Source of the DNA: Saccharothrix sp. HUAS TT1
Lineage (GTDB): Bacteria; Actinomycetota; Actinomycetes; Mycobacteriales; Pseudonocardiaceae
Length of the DNA stretch: 64,000 nucleotides
Assembly (NCBI RefSeq): GCF_040744945.1
Contig: NZ_CP160453.1
Location: forward strand, 4,402,001-4,466,000
Reading direction: 5' to 3'
In this document: positions 48,701-61,500 of the stretch, in pieces
Layout of the letters: the number at the start of each line of letters is the position of its first letter
Position numbering within the stretch: position 1 is the first letter of the stretch
The notes under the pieces: generated by a model
What the model was told of the DNA's origin: nothing
What the model saw: only the letters and a program-made list of their open reading frames with translations
The model's database searches: none
Program-made: the position numbers and the translations under genes

Positions 48701-51700
48701 GCGGCCTGCGCGACCTCCGGGTGGTGCAGCAGCGCCGCCTCGACCTCGCCCAGCTCGATCCGGAAGCCCCGGACCTTCACCTGGTCGTCGTTGCGGCCCA
48801 GGTACTCCAGCTGGTCGCCGACCCACCGCACCCGGTCGCCGGTGCGGTACATGCGGGCGCCGGGCGGGCCGAACGGGTCGGCGACGAACCGCTGCGCGGT
48901 CAGGCCGGGCCGGTCGTGGTAGCCGCGGGCCACCTGCGCGCCGCCGATGAACAGCTCGCCGGGCACGCCGACCGGCGCCGGCCGCAGGTCCTCGTCCAGC
49001 ACGTGGGCGACGAGGTTGGCCAGCGGGCGGCCGATCAGCGCGCGGTCGCCGGTGACCACGGTGGACACCGCGTCCACCGCCGTCTCGGTGGGGCCGTAGT
49101 AGTTGTGCGCGGTCGTGCGGGACGCGGCCAGCTCCCGCCACAGCGCGTCGGGCAGCGCCTCGCCGCCGAGCATCACGTGCGCCGGCACGTGCTCGCCGTC
49201 GAGGAGCCCGGCGGGCAGGAGCTGCTGCACGTAGGACGGCGTCAGGTCGAGGAAGTCGATCCGGTGCTCGCGCACGTAGTCGACCAGCGCGGCCGGTTCC
49301 AGCCGGACGTCGTCGGTGAGCACGTGCAGCTCGTGGCCGTAGGCCATCACGAGCAGGCCCTCCCACGACGTGTCGAACGAGAACACGGCCGTCAGCGCGG
49401 CCCGCAGCCGCTGCTCCGGGCCCGCCGGCTCGCCGACGAGCGCGTGCCGGTGGTTGTGCAGCAGGTTGGTCAGCTGCCGGTGCTCGACCACGACGCCCTT
49501 GGGCACGCCGGTGGAGCCGGACGTGTAGATCAGGTACGCGGCCTGGTCCGGCCGCACCCGCACGTCGGGCGCGGTGTCGGGCAGCCCGGTCAGGTCCGGC
49601 GCGGTGTCCAGCACCAGCGCCGGGTTCGCGTCGCGCAGCAGGAAGTCGATCCGCTCGCGCGGCAGGTCGCGGTCGACCGGCAGGTAGGCCGCGCCCGCCT
49701 TGTGCGCGGCCAGGACCGCCACCACGGAGTCGGCCGAGCGCGGCAGCGACACCGCGACCACCCGCTCCGGGCCCGCGCCGTGCGCGAGCAGGTGGTGCGC
49801 GAGCCGGTTGGCCCGCGCGTCGACCTCGGCGAACGTCAGCGACGTGGCGCCGCACACCAGGGCGGTCGCGTCGGGGGTGCGCCGCGCCCAGTCCTCGAAC
49901 ACCGCGTGGAACGCGGTGTCGGGCGCCTCCAGCCGCACGCCGTGCCCGTCCGGCTCGTCGCCGAGCAGCAGCGACGCCTCGGCCAGCGGGCGGTCCGGCC
50001 GCGCGGTGATCCCGGCCAGCAGCGCGACCAGGTGCCGCGCCATCCGGTCGACCGTCCCGGCGTCGAACAGGTCGGTGCTGTACTCGACCGCCCCGGCGAG
50101 CGCGCCGTCCGCCTCGCCGAACTCGAACGACACGTCGCAGGTGGAGCTGAACAGCGGCAGGTCCACCTCCTCGACCCGCAGGCCGGGCAGCTCGGGCACC
50201 TCGGTCCCGGTGTTCTGGAGCAGCACCATGGCGTCGAACAACGCGTTGCGGCTCGGGTCGCGGTCCGGCCGCACGGCCTCCACCACGCGCTCGAACGGCA
50301 CGTCCTGGTGCTCGAAGCCCTCGCGCACGGTGGTGCGCACGTCGGCCAGGAAGTCGTCGAACGACCGCCGCAGGTCCACGGTGGACCGCAGCACGACGGT
50401 GTTGACGAACAGGCCGACCACGTCGTCCAGCTCGGCCCGGCCGCGACCGGACACGGCGGTGCCCACCGCGATGTCGTCCTGACCGGTGTAGCGGGCCAGC
50501 AGCACCTGCGTGGCCGCCACCAGGGCGGTGAACAGGGTGTCGCCGCGCCGCGCCGCCAACGCCTTCAGGGCGTCCGCGACCGGTGCGGGGATGGTGAACC
50601 GGTGCACCGCGCCCGCGGCGCTGCGCACGGCCGGGCGCGGTCGGTCGGTGGGCAGCTCCAGCGGCGGCACGCCGACCAGGCGCTCGGCCCAGTAGTCCAC
50701 CGGCGGGTCCTGCCGCCACTGCGAGTAGTCCGCGTACTGCAGGGCCGCCGGGGGCAGGTCCTGCCCCGCGTACAGCGCGCCGAGGTCCCGGGCCAGCACG
50801 CCCGACGACCAGGCGTCGGTGACGATGTGGTGCAGCGTCAGCACCAGCACGTGCTCCTCGGGCTCCACCCGGACCAGCCGGGCCCGCAGCAGCGGCCCGC
50901 GGCGCAGGTCGAACGGCGTGCCGACCTCCTCGCGCAGCACCGCTTCCCACGAGCCGTCCTCGACGGCCAGCGGCACCTCGAACGGCTCGTGCACGACCTG
51001 CACGCCGTCGTCGAACGTGGTGCGCAGCGACTCGTGCCGCGCGACCAGCCCGTCCACCGCGCGCCGCAGCGCGTCCACGTCCAGCGGCCCGCGCAGCCGC
51101 AACGCGGTCGGCGTCACGTACTCGGTGCTGCCCACCTCGAACTGGTCCAGGAACCACAGCCGCCGCTGCGCGGGGGACTGCGGGCGGACCAGCGGGAGGT
51201 GGTCGCCATCGCGCGGGATCACCGGGATGGCGGCCACCTCCACATCGCCGGGGCCCGCACCGTGGAGGATGGCGGTGGCGAGCCCGGACACCGTGGGGTG
51301 TCGGAACACCGCGCGCGGCGAGAGCTGCATCCCGAACGCCGCGCGCAACCGGGAGGTCACCCGGATGCTGAGGATGGAGTCACCGCCGAGGCGGAAGAAG
51401 TCGTCCAGCGCGCCGACCCGCTCCAGCCCGAGGACGTCGGCCATGACGGCGGCGACGACCTCCTCGGCCTCGGTGCGCGGCGCGACGAACTCGCCGGACA
51501 GGTCCGGCTCGGGCAGCGCCCGCCGGTCCAGCTTGCCGCTGGGCGACAGGGGCAGCCGGTCGAGCACCACCACGGCCGACGGCACCAGGTAGTCCGGCAG
51601 CGATTCGGCCAGCGCCGAGCGGGGGTCGGACTCCGGCGTGCCGGTCACGTACCCGATGAGCCGGTTGTCCCGCACCACCACGGCGGACTCGCGCACGCCC

Positions 51701-54700
51701 GGCACGGCCAGCAGCGCCGCCTCGACCTCGCCGGGCTCGATCCGGAAGCCCCGGATCTTCACCTGGTCGTCGGTGCGGCCCAGGTACTCCAAGGCGCCGT
51801 CGGCGAGCCACCGCACCCGGTCGCCGGTCCGGTACATCCGCGCGCCGGGCGTGCCGCCGAACGGGTCGGGCACGAACCGGGCGGCGGTCAGGCCGGGCCG
51901 GTCCAGGTAGCCGCGCGCGACCTGCCTGCCCGCGAGGAACAGCTCGCCGGGCACGCCGGGCGGCACCGGGCGGAGGTCGGCGTCCAGCACGTACGCGGCC
52001 AGGTTGGCCAGCGGTCGGCCGATCAGCGGCCGGTCGCCGACCACGCGGGTCGCCACCGAGTCCACCGCGACCTCGGTCGGGCCGTAGTAGTTGAAGCCCT
52101 CGACCGGCGAGTCGGCCAGCTCGCGCCACAGCGGCGCGTCCACCGCCTCGCCGCCGACCATGATCGCGCGCAGCCCCGACCGCAGCAGGCCGGCCGGGAT
52201 GAGCTGGCGGGCGTAGGTCGGGGTCAGGTCGACCACCCCGATGCCGTGTTCGACCAGGTAGGCCACCAGCGCGGTCGGGTCCAGCCGCAGCTCCTCGTCG
52301 ACGACGTGCAGCTCGTTGCCGTCGGCCAGGAACAGCAGGCCCTCCCACGACGTGTCGAACGAGAACGTCGCGGTGACCGCGAACCGGGTCTTGCCGTCCT
52401 CGGTCAGCGGCGCGATCAGGTCGCGCCGGTTGGCGTGGAACAGGTTGGCCAGCTGCCGGTGCTCGACCACGACGCCCTTGGGCGTGCCGGTGGAGCCGGA
52501 CGTGTAGATCAGGTACGCGGCCTGCTCGGGCCGCACCCGCACGTCGGGCGCGGCGCCGGGCAGCCCGGCCAGGTCCGGCACGGCGTCCAGCACCAGCGCC
52601 GGGTTCGCGTCGCGCAGCAGGAAGTCGACCCGCTCGCGCGGCAGCCCGGGGTCGACCGGCAGGTACACCGCGCCCGCCTTGAGCACGGCGAGCACGGCCA
52701 CCACGAGGTCGGCGGTCCGGGGGAGCAGCACCGCGACGGCCCGCTCGGGCCCGGCGCCGTGCGCGAGCAGGTGGTGCGCCAGCCGGTTGGCCCGCGCGTC
52801 CAGCTCGGCGAACGTCAGCGAGGTGTCGTGGAACACCAGGGCTGTCGCGTCCGGCGTCCGGCGCGCCTGCTCGGCGAACACCTCGGGGAACAGCGAGGGC
52901 GGCGTGTCCAGCGCGGTCCGGTTCCACTCCACCAGCACCTGGTGGCGCTCGGCCTCCGACAGCCACGGCAGCTCGGAGATCCGGACGCCGGGGTCGGCCG
53001 CGATCGCCGCGACCAGCTCGCGCAGCCACCCGGCCAGCCGCTCGGCGGTGGCGGCGTCGAACAGCTCCGGGTCGTAGGCCAGGTCGAGGTCGAGCCGGTC
53101 GGTCATCGACGCGCTCACCGTCAGCGGCACGGTGGTGTTGTCGACGGAGTGCACCTCGACCACCCGCGGCCCGGCGGTCTCCCGGTCGAACGGGTAGTTC
53201 TCGAACACCACGACGCTGTCGAACAGCCGGGCGCCGACCCAGGACTGGATCTCGGCCAGCGACGTGTGCTCGAACCGCCGCGACTCGCTCTGCGCCGCCT
53301 GGAACCCGCGCAGCCACGCGCCGACCTCGGCGGAGCCGTCCACCACCGCCCTGGTCGGCACGGTGTTGATCAGCATGCCGATCATGGACTCGACGCCGGG
53401 CAGCTCGGCCGGGCGGCCGGACACCGTGCTGCCGAACACCACGTCGGGCTCGCCGGACACGCGGGCCAGCAGCAGCGCCCACGCGCCCTGCACGACGGTG
53501 TTCACGGTCAGCCCGGCGCGCTGGGCCGCGTCGCCGAGGTCCAGCGAGAACCGCACCGACGCGGACGCCTCGCCGCGGTGGTCGCCGCCGGGCTGCCGGT
53601 CGAACGGCAGCGCCGCCGGTCCGTCCACGTCGGACAGCACGGCCCGCCAGTGCGCCTCGGCCTCCGCGCCGTCCTGCTCGGCCAGCCACCGCAGGTAGTC
53701 GCGGAACGGCCGCCGCGCGGGCAGCCGGGCCGGGACGCCGGTGGTGATCGCCCGGTACTGCTCCAGCACCTCGCCGAACACCTGCGCGGTGCTCCAGCCG
53801 TCCAGGATCACGTGGTGCGACGACCACACCAGCTCGACCCGGTCGCCGCCGAGCGGCGTGACCCGCACCCGCAGCAGCGGCGCGACACCGAGGTCGAACG
53901 GGTCGTCGAGGCCGCCGGTCGGCAGCTCCACGCCGCGGCGCACGACCTGCACCGGCTCGGCCACGCCGTCCCACACCACGCTCGACCGCAGCACGGGCGT
54001 CCGGTCGACCACGCGCTGCCACGCCAGGGCCAGCGCCGCCGGGTCGCCGACGCCGTCGAGCACCAGCCGCATCCGGTCCACGTACGCGCCCGGCTCGACC
54101 AGGCTGTGGAACACCATGCCCGCCTGCAACGGGGTCAGCGGGTAGATGTCCTCCACGTCCGGCCCCGCGAGCGCGTCGACCTGCTCCTGGGTGAGCCTGG
54201 CCAGCGGGAAGTCCGACGGCGTGCGGCCACCGACGCCGGGGAGGGCGCAGTGCGCGACGATTTCGCGCAGCGCCTCGGCGGTCCGCTCGGCCACCCGCCG
54301 CACGGTCGCCTCGTCGTGCACGTGATCGGAGTAGGTCCAGCTCAGCTCCAGCTCGCCGTGCTCGACCACGCCGGTCACGTCGATCAGGTGGCTGCGCGTC
54401 TCGTCGGGCGCCAGGTCCTCGCCCGCCGACTCGCCGCGGCCCCGGAAGAAGCCGCCGCCGGCGACGTCGAACCGGCCGTGGTAGTTGAACGAGACCTCGG
54501 GCAGCGGACCGCCGCCCGGCTGCCCGTGGTCGAGGGCGCCGAAGCTCAGGCCCTTGTGCGGCACCGCGCGCAGGGACTCCTTGACCGACTTGAGCGTGCG
54601 GCCCCAGTCGGCGCCGTCGCCGTCGCCGAACGTCCGCAGCACCACCGGGAACTGCGAGGTGAACCAGCCGACCGTGCGGGACAGGTCGACACCGGGCAGC

Positions 54701-57700
54701 AGCTCCTCCCGGCCGTGGCCCTCCAGCGCCACGCCCACCTCGTCGCGCCCGGTCCACTCGGCCAGCGCCCGGCCGACCGCGCTCAGCAGCACGTCGTTGA
54801 CCTGCGTGCGGTACACCGGCGGCACGGCGGTCAGCAGCGCGTCCGTGGTCCCGCGGTCCAGCCGCACGGACACCACGCGCGCCGAGCCGGCCGTGTTGGG
54901 GCCCTCGTGGTCCACCGGCAACGCCTCGGGCGCGGGCAGCGCGGCCCAGTGGTCCCGGGCGCCGTCCAGCGCGCCGGACCGGACGTGCTCGTCCAGCCGG
55001 TGCGCCCACTGCGTGAACGACGTGCCGACGGGCTCCAGCGCCGCGCCGCGGTAGGCCCGCTCCAGGTCGCCGAGCAGGATGCGCCACGACACGCCGTCCA
55101 TGGCGAGGTGGTGCGCGGTCAGCAGCAGCTTCGGCCGCGCGCCGGGGAAGAGCACCACGCGCAGCAGCGGCCCGTCGCCGATGTCCAGGCCGCGCTGGGC
55201 GTCCCGGGCGGCGGCTTCGACGTCGTCGTCCTCGGCGATCCGGAACACGTCCGGGCCCGCGTCCGCGACCTCCTGCGCCCACCGGCCGTCGACCTGCCGG
55301 AACCGCAGCCGCAGCGCCTCGTGGTGCCCGACCGCGGTCCGCACGGCGGCGCGCAGCGCGTCGGCGTCGACCTCCGGGTCCAGCTCCAGCAGCAGCGTCA
55401 TCGTGTAGTGCGCCAGCGGGCCGTGCTCGGCGAAGAACCACCGCTGGATCGGGGTGAGCGGCGCGGGTCCGGTGAACAGCCGCTCCGGCTCCTCCTCAGC
55501 CCGCACCGAGGTGACCAGCGCCAGCTCCGCGACGGTCTGGTGCCGGAACACGTCCCGCGAGGTCAGGTGCAGCCCGGCCTGCCTGGCCCGGGACACCAGC
55601 TGGATGGACAGGATCGAGTCGCCGCCGACGGTGAAGAAGTTGTCCTCCACACCGATCCGCTCGACGCCGAGGACTTCGGCCCAGATCCGGGCCAGCTCGG
55701 CTTCGACCGGCGTGCGCGGCGCGACGAACTCGCCGTCGCCGACCGCCTCGGGCGCGGGCAGGGCGGCCCGGTCCAGCTTCCCGTTCGGCGTCAGCGGCAG
55801 GCGGTCCAGCTCGACGAACGCCGACGGCACCGAGTACTCCGGCAGCGAGCGCCGCAGGTGCTCGCGCAGGTTCGCCGGGCCGGTCGTGACGACGTAGCCG
55901 ACCAGCCGGGTGTGCCCGTTGTCGGCGCGCGCCACCACGGCGGCCTCGGTGACGTCCGGGTGGCTCAGCAGCGCGGCCTCGACCTCGCCCGGCTCGATCC
56001 GGAAGCCGCGGATCTTGACCTGCTCGTCGGTCCGGCCGAGGTATTCCAGGACTGCCGACCGCGGCCCGTTGTCGGCTCCGCCGACGGTGACCCACCGCAC
56101 CCGGTCACCCGTGCGGTACATCCGGGCGCCGGGCTCGCCGAACGGGTCGGCGAGGAACCGGTCGGCGGTCAGGCCGGGCCGGTCCAGGTAGCCGCGGGCC
56201 ACCTGCGGCCCGCCGACGAACAGCTCGCCGGGCACGCCGACCGGCAGCGGCCGCAGGTCCTCGTCCAGCACGTGCGCGGTCAGGTTCGCCACCGGTCGGC
56301 CGATCACCGGCCGGTCGCCGCCGATCGGCGTGTACACCGCGTCGACCGTGGTCTCGGTCGGGCCGTAGAAGTTGTAGGCCCGCAGTCCGCTGCGCGCCAG
56401 CTCGTTCCACAGCGCCGCGCCGATCGCCTCGCCGCCCAGCAGCAGGATCCTCGGGCCCCTGCCGGGGCCGAGCAGGCCGGCCGACAGCAGCTGCTGCACG
56501 TAGGACGGCGGCAGGTCGAGCAGGTCGACGTCGTGCCGCTCGGCGTAGTCGATCAGGGTGACGGCGTCCAGCCGGACGTCGTCGGTGAGCACGTGCAGCT
56601 CGTGGCCGTCGGCCATGAGCAGGATGCCCTCCCACGACGTGTCGAACGAGAACACGGCGGAGAGCGCGACGCGCAATCGTTCGCCGGCGAACTCGTCGCG
56701 GTGGTTGTGCATCAGGTTCAGCAGCGCGCGGTGCTCCACCACGACGCCCTTGGGCCGCCCGGTGGAGCCGGACGTGTAGATGACGTACGCGGCGTGCTCG
56801 GGGCGCAGCGGCACGACCGGGTCGGTGTCGGGCAGACCGGTGGTGTCGACCGGCGCGTCGAGCACGTGCGCCGCGCCGGAGTCCTCCAGCAGGTAGCGCC
56901 GGCGGGCCTCGGGCAGGCCGGGGTCGACCGGCAGGTACACCCCGCCCGCCTTGAGCACGCCGAGGATGCCGATCACGGCCTCGACGCCGCGCGGCAGCGA
57001 CAGGGCGACGATCCGCTCCGGCCCGACGCCCTCCGCGATGAGGTGGTGGGCCAGCCGGTTGGCCCGCGCGTTCAGCTCGGCGAAGGTCAGCTCGTCGCCC
57101 TCGCAGACCAGGGCCGTCGCGTCCGGCGTGCGCCGGGCCTGCGCCTCGAACACCGCCGGGAACGTGGTGGCGGGGACGGCCAGCTCCCGGCCGCGGCCGG
57201 TCGGCTCGTCGCCGAGCAGCAGCGACAGCTCGACCATCGGCCGGTGCGGGTCGGCGGTGATCCCGGCCAGCAGCACGAGCAGGTGCCGCGCCATCCGGTC
57301 GACGGTGTCGGCGTCGAACAGCTCGGTGCTGTACTCGACCAGGCCGTGGATGCCGTCCTCGGTCTGGGTGAAGTCGACGCTCAGGTCGAAGTTCGCCCAC
57401 TCGCGGGTGAGCGGCTGCTCCTCGACCAGCAGGCCGGGCAGCTCGGGCAGCGCGCGGCCGGCGTTCTGCAGCACGACCATCACGTCGAACAGCGGCGTCC
57501 GGCTCGGGTCGCGGGTCGCGCCGACCGCCTCCACCACCCGGTCGAACGGCACGTCGTCGTGCGCGAACGCGTCCAGCGCGGTGCGGTTGACCTCGGCCAG
57601 GAACTCGGCGAACGACCGTGAAGTGTCCACTGTGGACCGGAGCACGACGGTGCCGACCAGGAAGCCGACCAGGCCGGCCAGCTCGGGCCGGCCCCGGCCG

Positions 57701-58575
57701 CTGGTGACCGTGCCGATCGCGACGTCGTCCTGGCCCGAGTACCGGGCCAGCAGCAGCTGGCAGGCGGCGGTCAGCGTGGTGAACAGCGTGGTCTCGTTGA
57801 CCCGGGCCAGCTCGGCCAGGTCGCCGGCCAGCCGGGCGGGCACCGCGAACTCGTGCGTGGCGCCCGCGGACGTGCGCTCGGCGGGCCTCGGCCGGTCGGT
57901 GGGCAGCTCCAGCGGCACGACGCCCGCGAGCCGGTCGACCCAGAAGCCGGTGTCCACCGGCCGGCCGCGCTGCCAGACGGCGTAGTCGGCGTACTGCAGC
58001 GCGGGCGGGTCCAGGGCCTCGCCCCGGTACAGCGCGCCCAGCTCCTCGGTCAGCAGGCCGAGCGACCAGCCGTCCACCACGATGTGGTGCGACGTCAGCA
58101 GCAGCACGCGCACGTCGGCGGACTCGGTGAGCAGGGCCGCCCGGAACAGCGGCCCGGTGCGCAGGTCGAACGGCCGGTCCAGCTCGGCCCGCAGGTCGTC
58201 GGTGGCGACCACGGCGAAGTCGACGTCGTCGTGCACCACCTGCACCGGGTGGCCGTCGACCTGGTCGAACGTGGTGCGCAGCGACTCGTGCCGGCGCAGC
58301 AGCCCGCGCAGCGCCGCGGTGAGGCGGGGCAGGTCGAGCGCGCCGGTGAGCCGCAGCGCGATGGCGCTGGTGTACTCGGTGCTCTCCGGCTGGAACTGGG
58401 AGAGGAACCACAGCCGCTGCTGGCCCGCGGACAGCGGCAGCGGCTCGTCCCGCGGCGCGGGCGGGATCACGTCGGCCTTCGGCCGGTCGGTCGCCTTGCC
58501 CGCGAGGCGGGCGCGGAGGCGTTCCCGCAGGTGCTCCGGCAGCGCGGAGATGCGGTCGTTCTTGGACGCGGTCAT
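39784..58575 (-). CDS. NRPS3: five modules, C-A-PCP-E/C-A-PCP/C-A-PCP-E/C-A-PCP/C-A-PCP-E
   Basis: 6263 residues. Module 1: C 46-480, A 490-940 (pocket D-T-E-D-L-G-F-V-D), PCP near 983, E 1040-1450. Module 2: C 1475-1900 (YPLTPLQAG start), A 1920-2360 (D-T-E-D-M-G-Y-V-D), PCP near 2396. Module 3: C 2465-2890, A 2915-3360 (D-T-E-D-M-G-Y-V-D), PCP near 3396, E 3450-3865. Module 4: C 3870-4300, A 4330-4780 (D-F-W-N-I-G-M-V-H, threonine), PCP near 4816. Module 5: C 4875-5300, A 5320-5770 (D-A-L-L-V-G-A-V-V, hydrophobic guess), PCP near 5809, E 5865-6263. C domains after E start YPLTPLQ and the others start AQxRLWF, matching D- and L-donor types. The acidic pockets of modules 1-3 suggest amine-bearing side chains. 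There is no TE; the chain ends on an E domain. In module 3 both the C and E His motifs read DA instead of DG. Confidence 0.97.
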   Translation of the reverse strand: MTASKNDRISALPEHLRERLRARLAGKATDRPKADVIPPAPRDEPLPLSAGQQRLWFLSQFQPESTEYTSAIALRLTGALDLPRLTAALRGLLRRHESLRTTFDQVDGHPVQVVHDDVDFAVVATDDLRAELDRPFDLRTGPLFRAALLTESADVRVLLLTSHHIVVDGWSLGLLTEELGALYRGEALDPPALQYADYAVWQRGRPVDTGFWVDRLAGVVPLELPTDRPRPAERTSAGATHEFAVPARLAGDLAELARVNETTLFTTLTAACQLLLARYSGQDDVAIGTVTSGRGRPELAGLVGFLVGTVVLRSTVDTSRSFAEFLAEVNRTALDAFAHDDVPFDRVVEAVGATRDPSRTPLFDVMVVLQNAGRALPELPGLLVEEQPLTREWANFDLSVDFTQTEDGIHGLVEYSTELFDADTVDRMARHLLVLLAGITADPHRPMVELSLLLGDEPTGRGRELAVPATTFPAVFEAQARRTPDATALVCEGDELTFAELNARANRLAHHLIAEGVGPERIVALSLPRGVEAVIGILGVLKAGGVYLPVDPGLPEARRRYLLEDSGAAHVLDAPVDTTGLPDTDPVVPLRPEHAAYVIYTSGSTGRPKGVVVEHRALLNLMHNHRDEFAGERLRVALSAVFSFDTSWEGILLMADGHELHVLTDDVRLDAVTLIDYAERHDVDLLDLPPSYVQQLLSAGLLGPGRGPRILLLGGEAIGAALWNELARSGLRAYNFYGPTETTVDAVYTPIGGDRPVIGRPVANLTAHVLDEDLRPLPVGVPGELFVGGPQVARGYLDRPGLTADRFLADPFGEPGARMYRTGDRVRWVTVGGADNGPRSAVLEYLGRTDEQVKIRGFRIEPGEVEAALLSHPDVTEAAVVARADNGHTRLVGYVVTTGPANLREHLRRSLPEYSVPSAFVELDRLPLTPNGKLDRAALPAPEAVGDGEFVAPRTPVEAELARIWAEVLGVERIGVEDNFFTVGGDSILSIQLVSRARQAGLHLTSRDVFRHQTVAELALVTSVRAEEEPERLFTGPAPLTPIQRWFFAEHGPLAHYTMTLLLELDPEVDADALRAAVRTAVGHHEALRLRFRQVDGRWAQEVADAGPDVFRIAEDDDVEAAARDAQRGLDIGDGPLLRVVLFPGARPKLLLTAHHLAMDGVSWRILLGDLERAYRGAALEPVGTSFTQWAHRLDEHVRSGALDGARDHWAALPAPEALPVDHEGPNTAGSARVVSVRLDRGTTDALLTAVPPVYRTQVNDVLLSAVGRALAEWTGRDEVGVALEGHGREELLPGVDLSRTVGWFTSQFPVVLRTFGDGDGADWGRTLKSVKESLRAVPHKGLSFGALDHGQPGGGPLPEVSFNYHGRFDVAGGGFFRGRGESAGEDLAPDETRSHLIDVTGVVEHGELELSWTYSDHVHDEATVRRVAERTAEALREIVAHCALPGVGGRTPSDFPLARLTQEQVDALAGPDVEDIYPLTPLQAGMVFHSLVEPGAYVDRMRLVLDGVGDPAALALAWQRVVDRTPVLRSSVVWDGVAEPVQVVRRGVELPTGGLDDPFDLGVAPLLRVRVTPLGGDRVELVWSSHHVILDGWSTAQVFGEVLEQYRAITTGVPARLPARRPFRDYLRWLAEQDGAEAEAHWRAVLSDVDGPAALPFDRQPGGDHRGEASASVRFSLDLGDAAQRAGLTVNTVVQGAWALLLARVSGEPDVVFGSTVSGRPAELPGVESMIGMLINTVPTRAVVDGSAEVGAWLRGFQAAQSESRRFEHTSLAEIQSWVGARLFDSVVVFENYPFDRETAGPRVVEVHSVDNTTVPLTVSASMTDRLDLDLAYDPELFDAATAERLAGWLRELVAAIAADPGVRISELPWLSEAERHQVLVEWNRTALDTPPSLFPEVFAEQARRTPDATALVFHDTSLTFAELDARANRLAHHLLAHGAGPERAVAVLLPRTADLVVAVLAVLKAGAVYLPVDPGLPRERVDFLLRDANPALVLDAVPDLAGLPGAAPDVRVRPEQAAYLIYTSGSTGTPKGVVVEHRQLANLFHANRRDLIAPLTEDGKTRFAVTATFSFDTSWEGLLFLADGNELHVVDEELRLDPTALVAYLVEHGIGVVDLTPTYARQLIPAGLLRSGLRAIMVGGEAVDAPLWRELADSPVEGFNYYGPTEVAVDSVATRVVGDRPLIGRPLANLAAYVLDADLRPVPPGVPGELFLAGRQVARGYLDRPGLTAARFVPDPFGGTPGARMYRTGDRVRWLADGALEYLGRTDDQVKIRGFRIEPGEVEAALLAVPGVRESAVVVRDNRLIGYVTGTPESDPRSALAESLPDYLVPSAVVVLDRLPLSPSGKLDRRALPEPDLSGEFVAPRTEAEEVVAAVMADVLGLERVGALDDFFRLGGDSILSIRVTSRLRAAFGMQLSPRAVFRHPTVSGLATAILHGAGPGDVEVAAIPVIPRDGDHLPLVRPQSPAQRRLWFLDQFEVGSTEYVTPTALRLRGPLDVDALRRAVDGLVARHESLRTTFDDGVQVVHEPFEVPLAVEDGSWEAVLREEVGTPFDLRRGPLLRARLVRVEPEEHVLVLTLHHIVTDAWSSGVLARDLGALYAGQDLPPAALQYADYSQWRQDPPVDYWAERLVGVPPLELPTDRPRPAVRSAAGAVHRFTIPAPVADALKALAARRGDTLFTALVAATQVLLARYTGQDDIAVGTAVSGRGRAELDDVVGLFVNTVVLRSTVDLRRSFDDFLADVRTTVREGFEHQDVPFERVVEAVRPDRDPSRNALFDAMVLLQNTGTEVPELPGLRVEEVDLPLFSSTCDVSFEFGEADGALAGAVEYSTDLFDAGTVDRMARHLVALLAGITARPDRPLAEASLLLGDEPDGHGVRLEAPDTAFHAVFEDWARRTPDATALVCGATSLTFAEVDARANRLAHHLLAHGAGPERVVAVSLPRSADSVVAVLAAHKAGAAYLPVDRDLPRERIDFLLRDANPALVLDTAPDLTGLPDTAPDVRVRPDQAAYLIYTSGSTGVPKGVVVEHRQLTNLLHNHRHALVGEPAGPEQRLRAALTAVFSFDTSWEGLLVMAYGHELHVLTDDVRLEPAALVDYVREHRIDFLDLTPSYVQQLLPAGLLDGEHVPAHVMLGGEALPDALWRELAASRTTAHNYYGPTETAVDAVSTVVTGDRALIGRPLANLVAHVLDEDLRPAPVGVPGELFIGGAQVARGYHDRPGLTAQRFVADPFGPPGARMYRTGDRVRWVGDQLEYLGRNDDQVKVRGFRIELGEVEAALLHHPEVAQAAVVAREHNGHQRLVAYTVGTSADLAGWLKQRLPDYLVPSAFVALDALPVTPSGKVDRRALPAPTFTDAGYVAPEAGVATTLADIWADVLGVDRVGARDNFFALGGDSILSMQVVSRARQAGLKLTSKDVFLRQTVAELALAATADTGTAHEVVAGPAPLTPIQRWFFTEYGPLAHFTMSVVVEPGDVDPAAVRGAVRAVVDHHDALRLRFTQVDGVWQQEVADVGTAEVFRVADTDDLVAEAAAARASLDPRTGPVLRAVLLADGRLFVTAHHLVIDAVSWRIVLADLETALAGGDLGPKGTAFTDWARRLDRHVRDGRFDAALAHWSAVPVEERVPTTAGSARTVSVRLGRAETDALLTAVPDAYRTQVNDVLLTALAAAFGGRALVALEGHGREELFDGVDLSRTVGWFTAEFPVALSVPEGEWGPGADWGTALKAVKEQLRAVPDKGLSYEALRYSDRGLSGSLPQVCFNYLGRFEDAATDVEHGREVPDDLLRPHPLDLTAAVQAGELVVEWEYSTEAHDEAGVRALAERMVDALRAIVAHCARPDAWGRTPSDFPLAKLTADQVDRLVDRDVEDVYPLTPLQAGMLFHSLVDDGTAYLNQVRVRLSGVDDPARLARAWQRVVDRTPILRTAVAWEGLDEPVQVVRRGVTVPVTYADVTDEVVAADAAAGVDLTEAPLMRLVVGRASDDEVDLLWTSHHLLLDGWSTAQVFGEVLNEYAGGAAPARRPFRDYLAWLAEVDQSAVEEYWRGALAGFDTPTPLPFDRQPAEAHRAESSAQVVLDLPADRLDAVARAHGLTVNTLVQGAWALLLARTSGRRDVVFGSTVSGRPAELPGVESIVGMFINTVPARVVVEPDAEVVAWLRRLQDAQIESRQFEHASLAQVQGLAGVGSGTGGRLFDSLLAFENYPVDKETPDGAPGVGEVDGLDTTTYPLTVRAHVDDALHVELTYDPRLFDEGTITALGDRLARLLDAIGTDPRRRVFELPWLSDGEREQVLVTWNGTSAGSAVEDTVPALFAAQAARTPGATAVTCEGASLTYRELDELSNRLAHHLVGLGAGPESLVALRFPRSLDLVVAVLGVLKSGAAYLPLDVSYPADRVAHMIADARPTTTLEALPDLSGMPVDAPDVPLRPEHAAYVIYTSGSTGKPKGVVIPHSNVVRLFGETDHWFGFGPDDVWTLFHSYAFDFSVWELWGPLLHGGRLVVVPHEVSRSPREFARLVADEGVTVLNQTPSAFYQLLEEAPDLDVRYVIFGGEALDVRKLAPWRGSGALVNMYGITETTVHVTWTHADGSIGVPIPDLRVYVLDDELQPVAPGVVGEMYVAGPGVARGYLNRPGLTAQRFPADPFGEPGTRMYRTGDLARWVDGRLEYFGRADQQVKIRGFRIELGEIEAALAAHDAVTQVAVVVREDRLVAYYVPAGATEDGASAAGRPVEAADLREHVARSLPDYMVPTAYVALERLPLNANGKLDRAALPAPEREASAAGGFVAPRTDAERLVAEVWADVLGLAEVGVEDNFFTLGGDSISSIRVVSRLRSSFDVSPREVFDHPTVAALAARLSGSTAADAVIPRVGGDAPLSFAQQRLWFLDQFSPGGTEYATPLAVRLRGGLDVPRLERALTALVERHETLRTTFPAVDGLPVTALRPAAPVVLPVVDALPAVEPFDLAEGPLFRPALVRLGPDDHVLALTMHHIVTDGWSGGVLVSDLAALYGGEELPPLPIRYGDFAAWQREQPLDAQLAYWREQLAGVPALELPTDRPRPPVQTTAGAQTEFAVPAEVAHRLRELARAVDGTLFMALVAACEVLFHRWSGQDDFAVGTVASGRDRPETQDLIGFFVNTVALRARIEPSATFPEFLARTRDTVLDAFAHQDVPFERVVDAVQPDRDTSRTPLFQAVVALQNAPQAPGFADLVAEDVEQPVVSTGFDVTVEFTEDADGGLRGSVEYNTDLFDAGTVGRLVEHLGVLLAGIAADADRPLWSLPVLPDGERELVARWGATGPAVEGPGFVELVEAQVARTPDAVALTGAADVTYAELNARANRLAHHLIGLGAGPERIVALRLPRSVDLLVAELAVLKAGAAFLPIDPDYPAERIAFMVADARPLVVLDGPVDVSGQPDTDPGVPVRPEHPAYVIYTSGSTGRPKGVVVSHAGLATFSAAEVEHFDVRPGDRVLEFSSPSFDASVLELCMAWPAGAALVVPPPGPLLGDQLAEVVNGHGVTHALIPPVALATVPDVKLPTFRTLVVGGDACSADLVRRWAPGRRMVNAYGPTESTVVTSWSGPLEPGGAPPIGRPVPGTRVHVLDGELQPVPVGVPGELYVSGVGLARGYLDRPGLTASRFLANPFGPAGSRMYRTGDVARWTAAGELEFVGRVDEQVKIRGFRIELGEVETALLRHPDVREAVVVARADARGHKRLVAYVVGEVGQPDGVREFLGESLPDYLVPSAFVPLAALPISPNGKVDRAKLPEPDFGALGGADHVAPDGPVEEALAAVWADVLNVPRVGARDNFFTLGGDSILSMQVVARARQAGYRFATRDLFAHQTVASLAPHVSVEDSTAADRAPVVGDVPLTPIQHWFLTSGRRNPHHFNQSHLVELDPAVDVAALRRALGALVAHHDALRLRFTSVDGVWRQHNDDVRDVDVLTEVDGVAELEAVADRVHASFDLATGPLLRAVLFRAEQPLLLLVAHHLVVDGVSWRILLDDLDTAYRGGDLGAKTTSYQEWSRRLEAHVLGGGLADEVERWDQEFPPAPAPSGAQESVTVELSEEDTDALLRGAPAAYRTRINDVLLAALAWALSRWTGSPRVAVDLEGHGREDVLDVDLSRTVGWFTTVFPVALEVPDGSWRDRVKAVRRQLRAVPGNGFGYGALRQHGLVPDRGRPAVSFNYLGQFDGGSAESTGLYRAVLPSVGHDHDPADVGDHAVDVVGEAGKTLGFTWYYYPSAHSGDEVGAVVADFAAALRAIAADCRGAL

Positions 58576-58581
58576 TCCGGG

Positions 58582-61500
58582 TCACGCCTCCGTGTCGGCA
58601 GCGAGGGCTTCGAGGTCCGCCAGCACCAGGTCCTCGACCAGGTCGGCGAGGGCGGAGACGGTGCGGGCGGTGAGGACGTCGCGCGGCGAGAGGTCGACGC
58701 CGAAGGCCGCCTTGGTCCGGGACGTGATGTGCAGGCTGCGGATCGAGTCGCCGCCGAGCGCGAAGAAGCTGTCCTCCACGCCGATCTCGCCGACGCCGAG
58801 CACGTCGGTCCAGATCGCCGCGATCGCCTCTTCGGTCTCGGTGCGGGGAGCCACGTAGTCGGTGGACGTGACCGCGTCGCGCTCGGGCGCGGGGAGCGCG
58901 ACGCGGTCGAGCTTGCCGTTCACGGTCAACGGCATGCTTTCCAGTGCGACGAACGCCGCGGGCACCATGTGGTCGGGCAGGACCTCGGCCGTGTGGTCGC
59001 GCAGCTCCGTCGCCGTGGTCGGCTTCTCCGGGACGTAGTACGCCACCAAGCGTTGTTCGTTCGCCAGTACAACGACCTGGGCGACGGAGGGATGCGCCAG
59101 GAGCACGGATTCCACCTCGCCCAGTTCGATCCGGAAGCCCCGGATCTTGACCTGGTGGTCGGCCCGGCCCAGGTAGTGCAGGGTGCCGGTGTCGTCCCAG
59201 CGGGCCAGGTCGCCACTGCGGTACATGCGGGTCCCCGGCGGTCCGAAGGGGTCGGCGACGAACCGGGACGAGGTCAGGCCGGGCCGGTTGAGGTAGCCGC
59301 GGGCCAGGCCGGGACCGGCGACGTACATCTCGCCGGGCACGGTCGGCGGCACCGGGTTCAGGTCCTCGTCCAGCACGTAGATCCGCAGGTCCGGCATCGC
59401 CACGCCGATGCTGCCGTCGGCCTCGGTGTAGGTGACGTGCACGGTCGTCTCGGTGATGCCGTACATGTTCACCAACGTGCCGGGGCCGTCCCAGCCGTCG
59501 AGCTTGCGCAGGTCCAGCGCCTCGCCGGCGAAGATCACGCAGCGCAGGGCGAGCCCGGTCGGCCGCTCGGGGATGAGCTGGTAGAACGCCGACGGCGTCT
59601 GGCTGAGGATCGTCACGCCCTCGTCGGCCAGCAGCCGGGCGAAGTCGCGCGGCGAGCGGGACACCGCGTGCGGCACCACCACGAGCCGGCCGCCGTGCAG
59701 CAGCGCGGCCCACAGCTCGAACACCGAGACGTCGAAGGCGTAGCTGTGGAACATCGACACCACGTCGTCCGGGCCGAGGCCGAACCAGTGGTCGGTGGCG
59801 CTGAACAGCCGCACCACGTTGCCGTGCGGGATGACCACGCCCTTGGGCCGCCCGGTGGAGCCGGAGGTGTAGATGACGTAGGCGGAGTGGTCCGGGCGCA
59901 GCGCGACGACCGGCGCGGTCGCCGGCAGCCCGGACAGGTCCGGGATCTCCGACAGGGTGGCCACCGGCCGGGCGTCCTCGACGGTCGCGGCGATCCGGTC
60001 GGCCGGGTAGGCCGGGTCCAGCGGCAGGTAGGCCGCGCCCGACTTGAGCACCCCGAGCACCGCGACGACCTGGTCCAGCGACCGCCCGAGGCGCAGCGCG
60101 ACGATCCGCTCCGGCCCGGCGCCCAGCCCGACCAGGTGGTGCGCCAGCCGGTTCGCCCGCTCGTCCAGCTCGCGGTAGGTCAGGTGCTCGCCCTCGCAGG
60201 TCACCGCGACGGCGTCCGGCGTGCGGGCGGCCTGCGCGGCGAACAGCCCGGGGATGGTCGTGGTCGGCTCGCTGACCAGCGTGCCGTTCCAGTCCACGAC
60301 CACCTGGCGGACCTCGTCCTCGGACAGCCACGGCACGTCGGCCACCGGGCGGGCCGGGTCGGCCACCAGGTGCACCAGCAGCCGGCGCAGCCGCTCGCCC
60401 AGCCGCTCGACGGTGGCCCGCTCGAACATGGCCGGCTCGTAGCCCAGCAGCACGCCGAGCCGGTCGGCCGGGTAGACGGTGGCGCTGAGCGGGAAGCTCG
60501 TGGTCTCGACCGCGGACAGCTCGCGCAGGCCCATGTCCTCGGCCAGCTCGACCGGGTAGTTCTCGAACACCACGACGCTGTCGAACAGGTTCGTGCCGCG
60601 CTCGACGCCGCTGCACGCCTGGATGTCGGTCAGCGGCACGTGCTCGAACCGCCGCGACTCGGCCTGCGCGTCCTGCAGCGCGCGCAGCCACTCCGCGACC
60701 GGCGCCGCGCCGTCGACCCGGGCCCGCACCGGCAGCGTGTTGATGAAGATGCCGGTGATGGCGTCCACGCCGGACAGCTCGGCGGGTCGGCCGGAGACGG
60801 TCGCGCCGAAGCACACGTCGGTGCGACCGGCGGACCGGGCCAGCAGCAGCGCCCACGCGCCCTGCACGATCGCGCTGGGCGTGAGCCGGTGCGCGCGGGC
60901 GAACTCGTACAGCCGCCCGGACTCGGCGTCGGTCAGCTCGACCGACAGCCGCTGCGAGGACGTGCCGTGCTCGGCGGGCCGGTCTGCGGGCAGCGGGGTC
61001 GGCGAGTCGAAGTCGCCGAGCGCCCGGCCCCAGTGCTCCCGGGCCGCGGCCTCGTCCTGCTCGGCCAGCCAGGCGACGTAGTCGCGGAACGGCGGCCGCT
61101 GCGCCGGTCCGGCCGGGTCGAGCACGTCGGACAGCACGTGGAAGACGCTCCAGCCGTCCAGCAGCACGTGGTGGAACGTCCACAGCACCTGCACGCTGGT
61201 GGGCGAGAGCCGGGCGACGGCGATCCGCATCAGCGGCGGCGCGGCCAGGTCCATGCCCCGCGCCCGGTCGTCGGCCAGCAGCTCGCGCAGCCGCTCGGCG
61301 CGGGCGCCCTCGTCCAGGTGGCTCCAGTCCAGGAAGGTGACCGGCAGCCGGACGTCGTCGTGCACCACCTGCAACGGCGTGCGCACGCCCTCCCACAGCA
61401 CGCTGCTGCGCAGCACGGGCGTCCGGTCGACCACCCGCTGCCAGGCGGCGGCGAACACCTCCGGGTCGGTCACGCCGTCGACCACGAACGTGGTCTGCTG

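Noticed and set aside
39868..57621. A 5917-codon open frame antisense to NRPS3
   Set aside because: It is a GC-bias shadow of the NRPS reading frame: Arg/Pro/Gln-rich, no domains, and NRPS3 shows every expected motif on the other strand.
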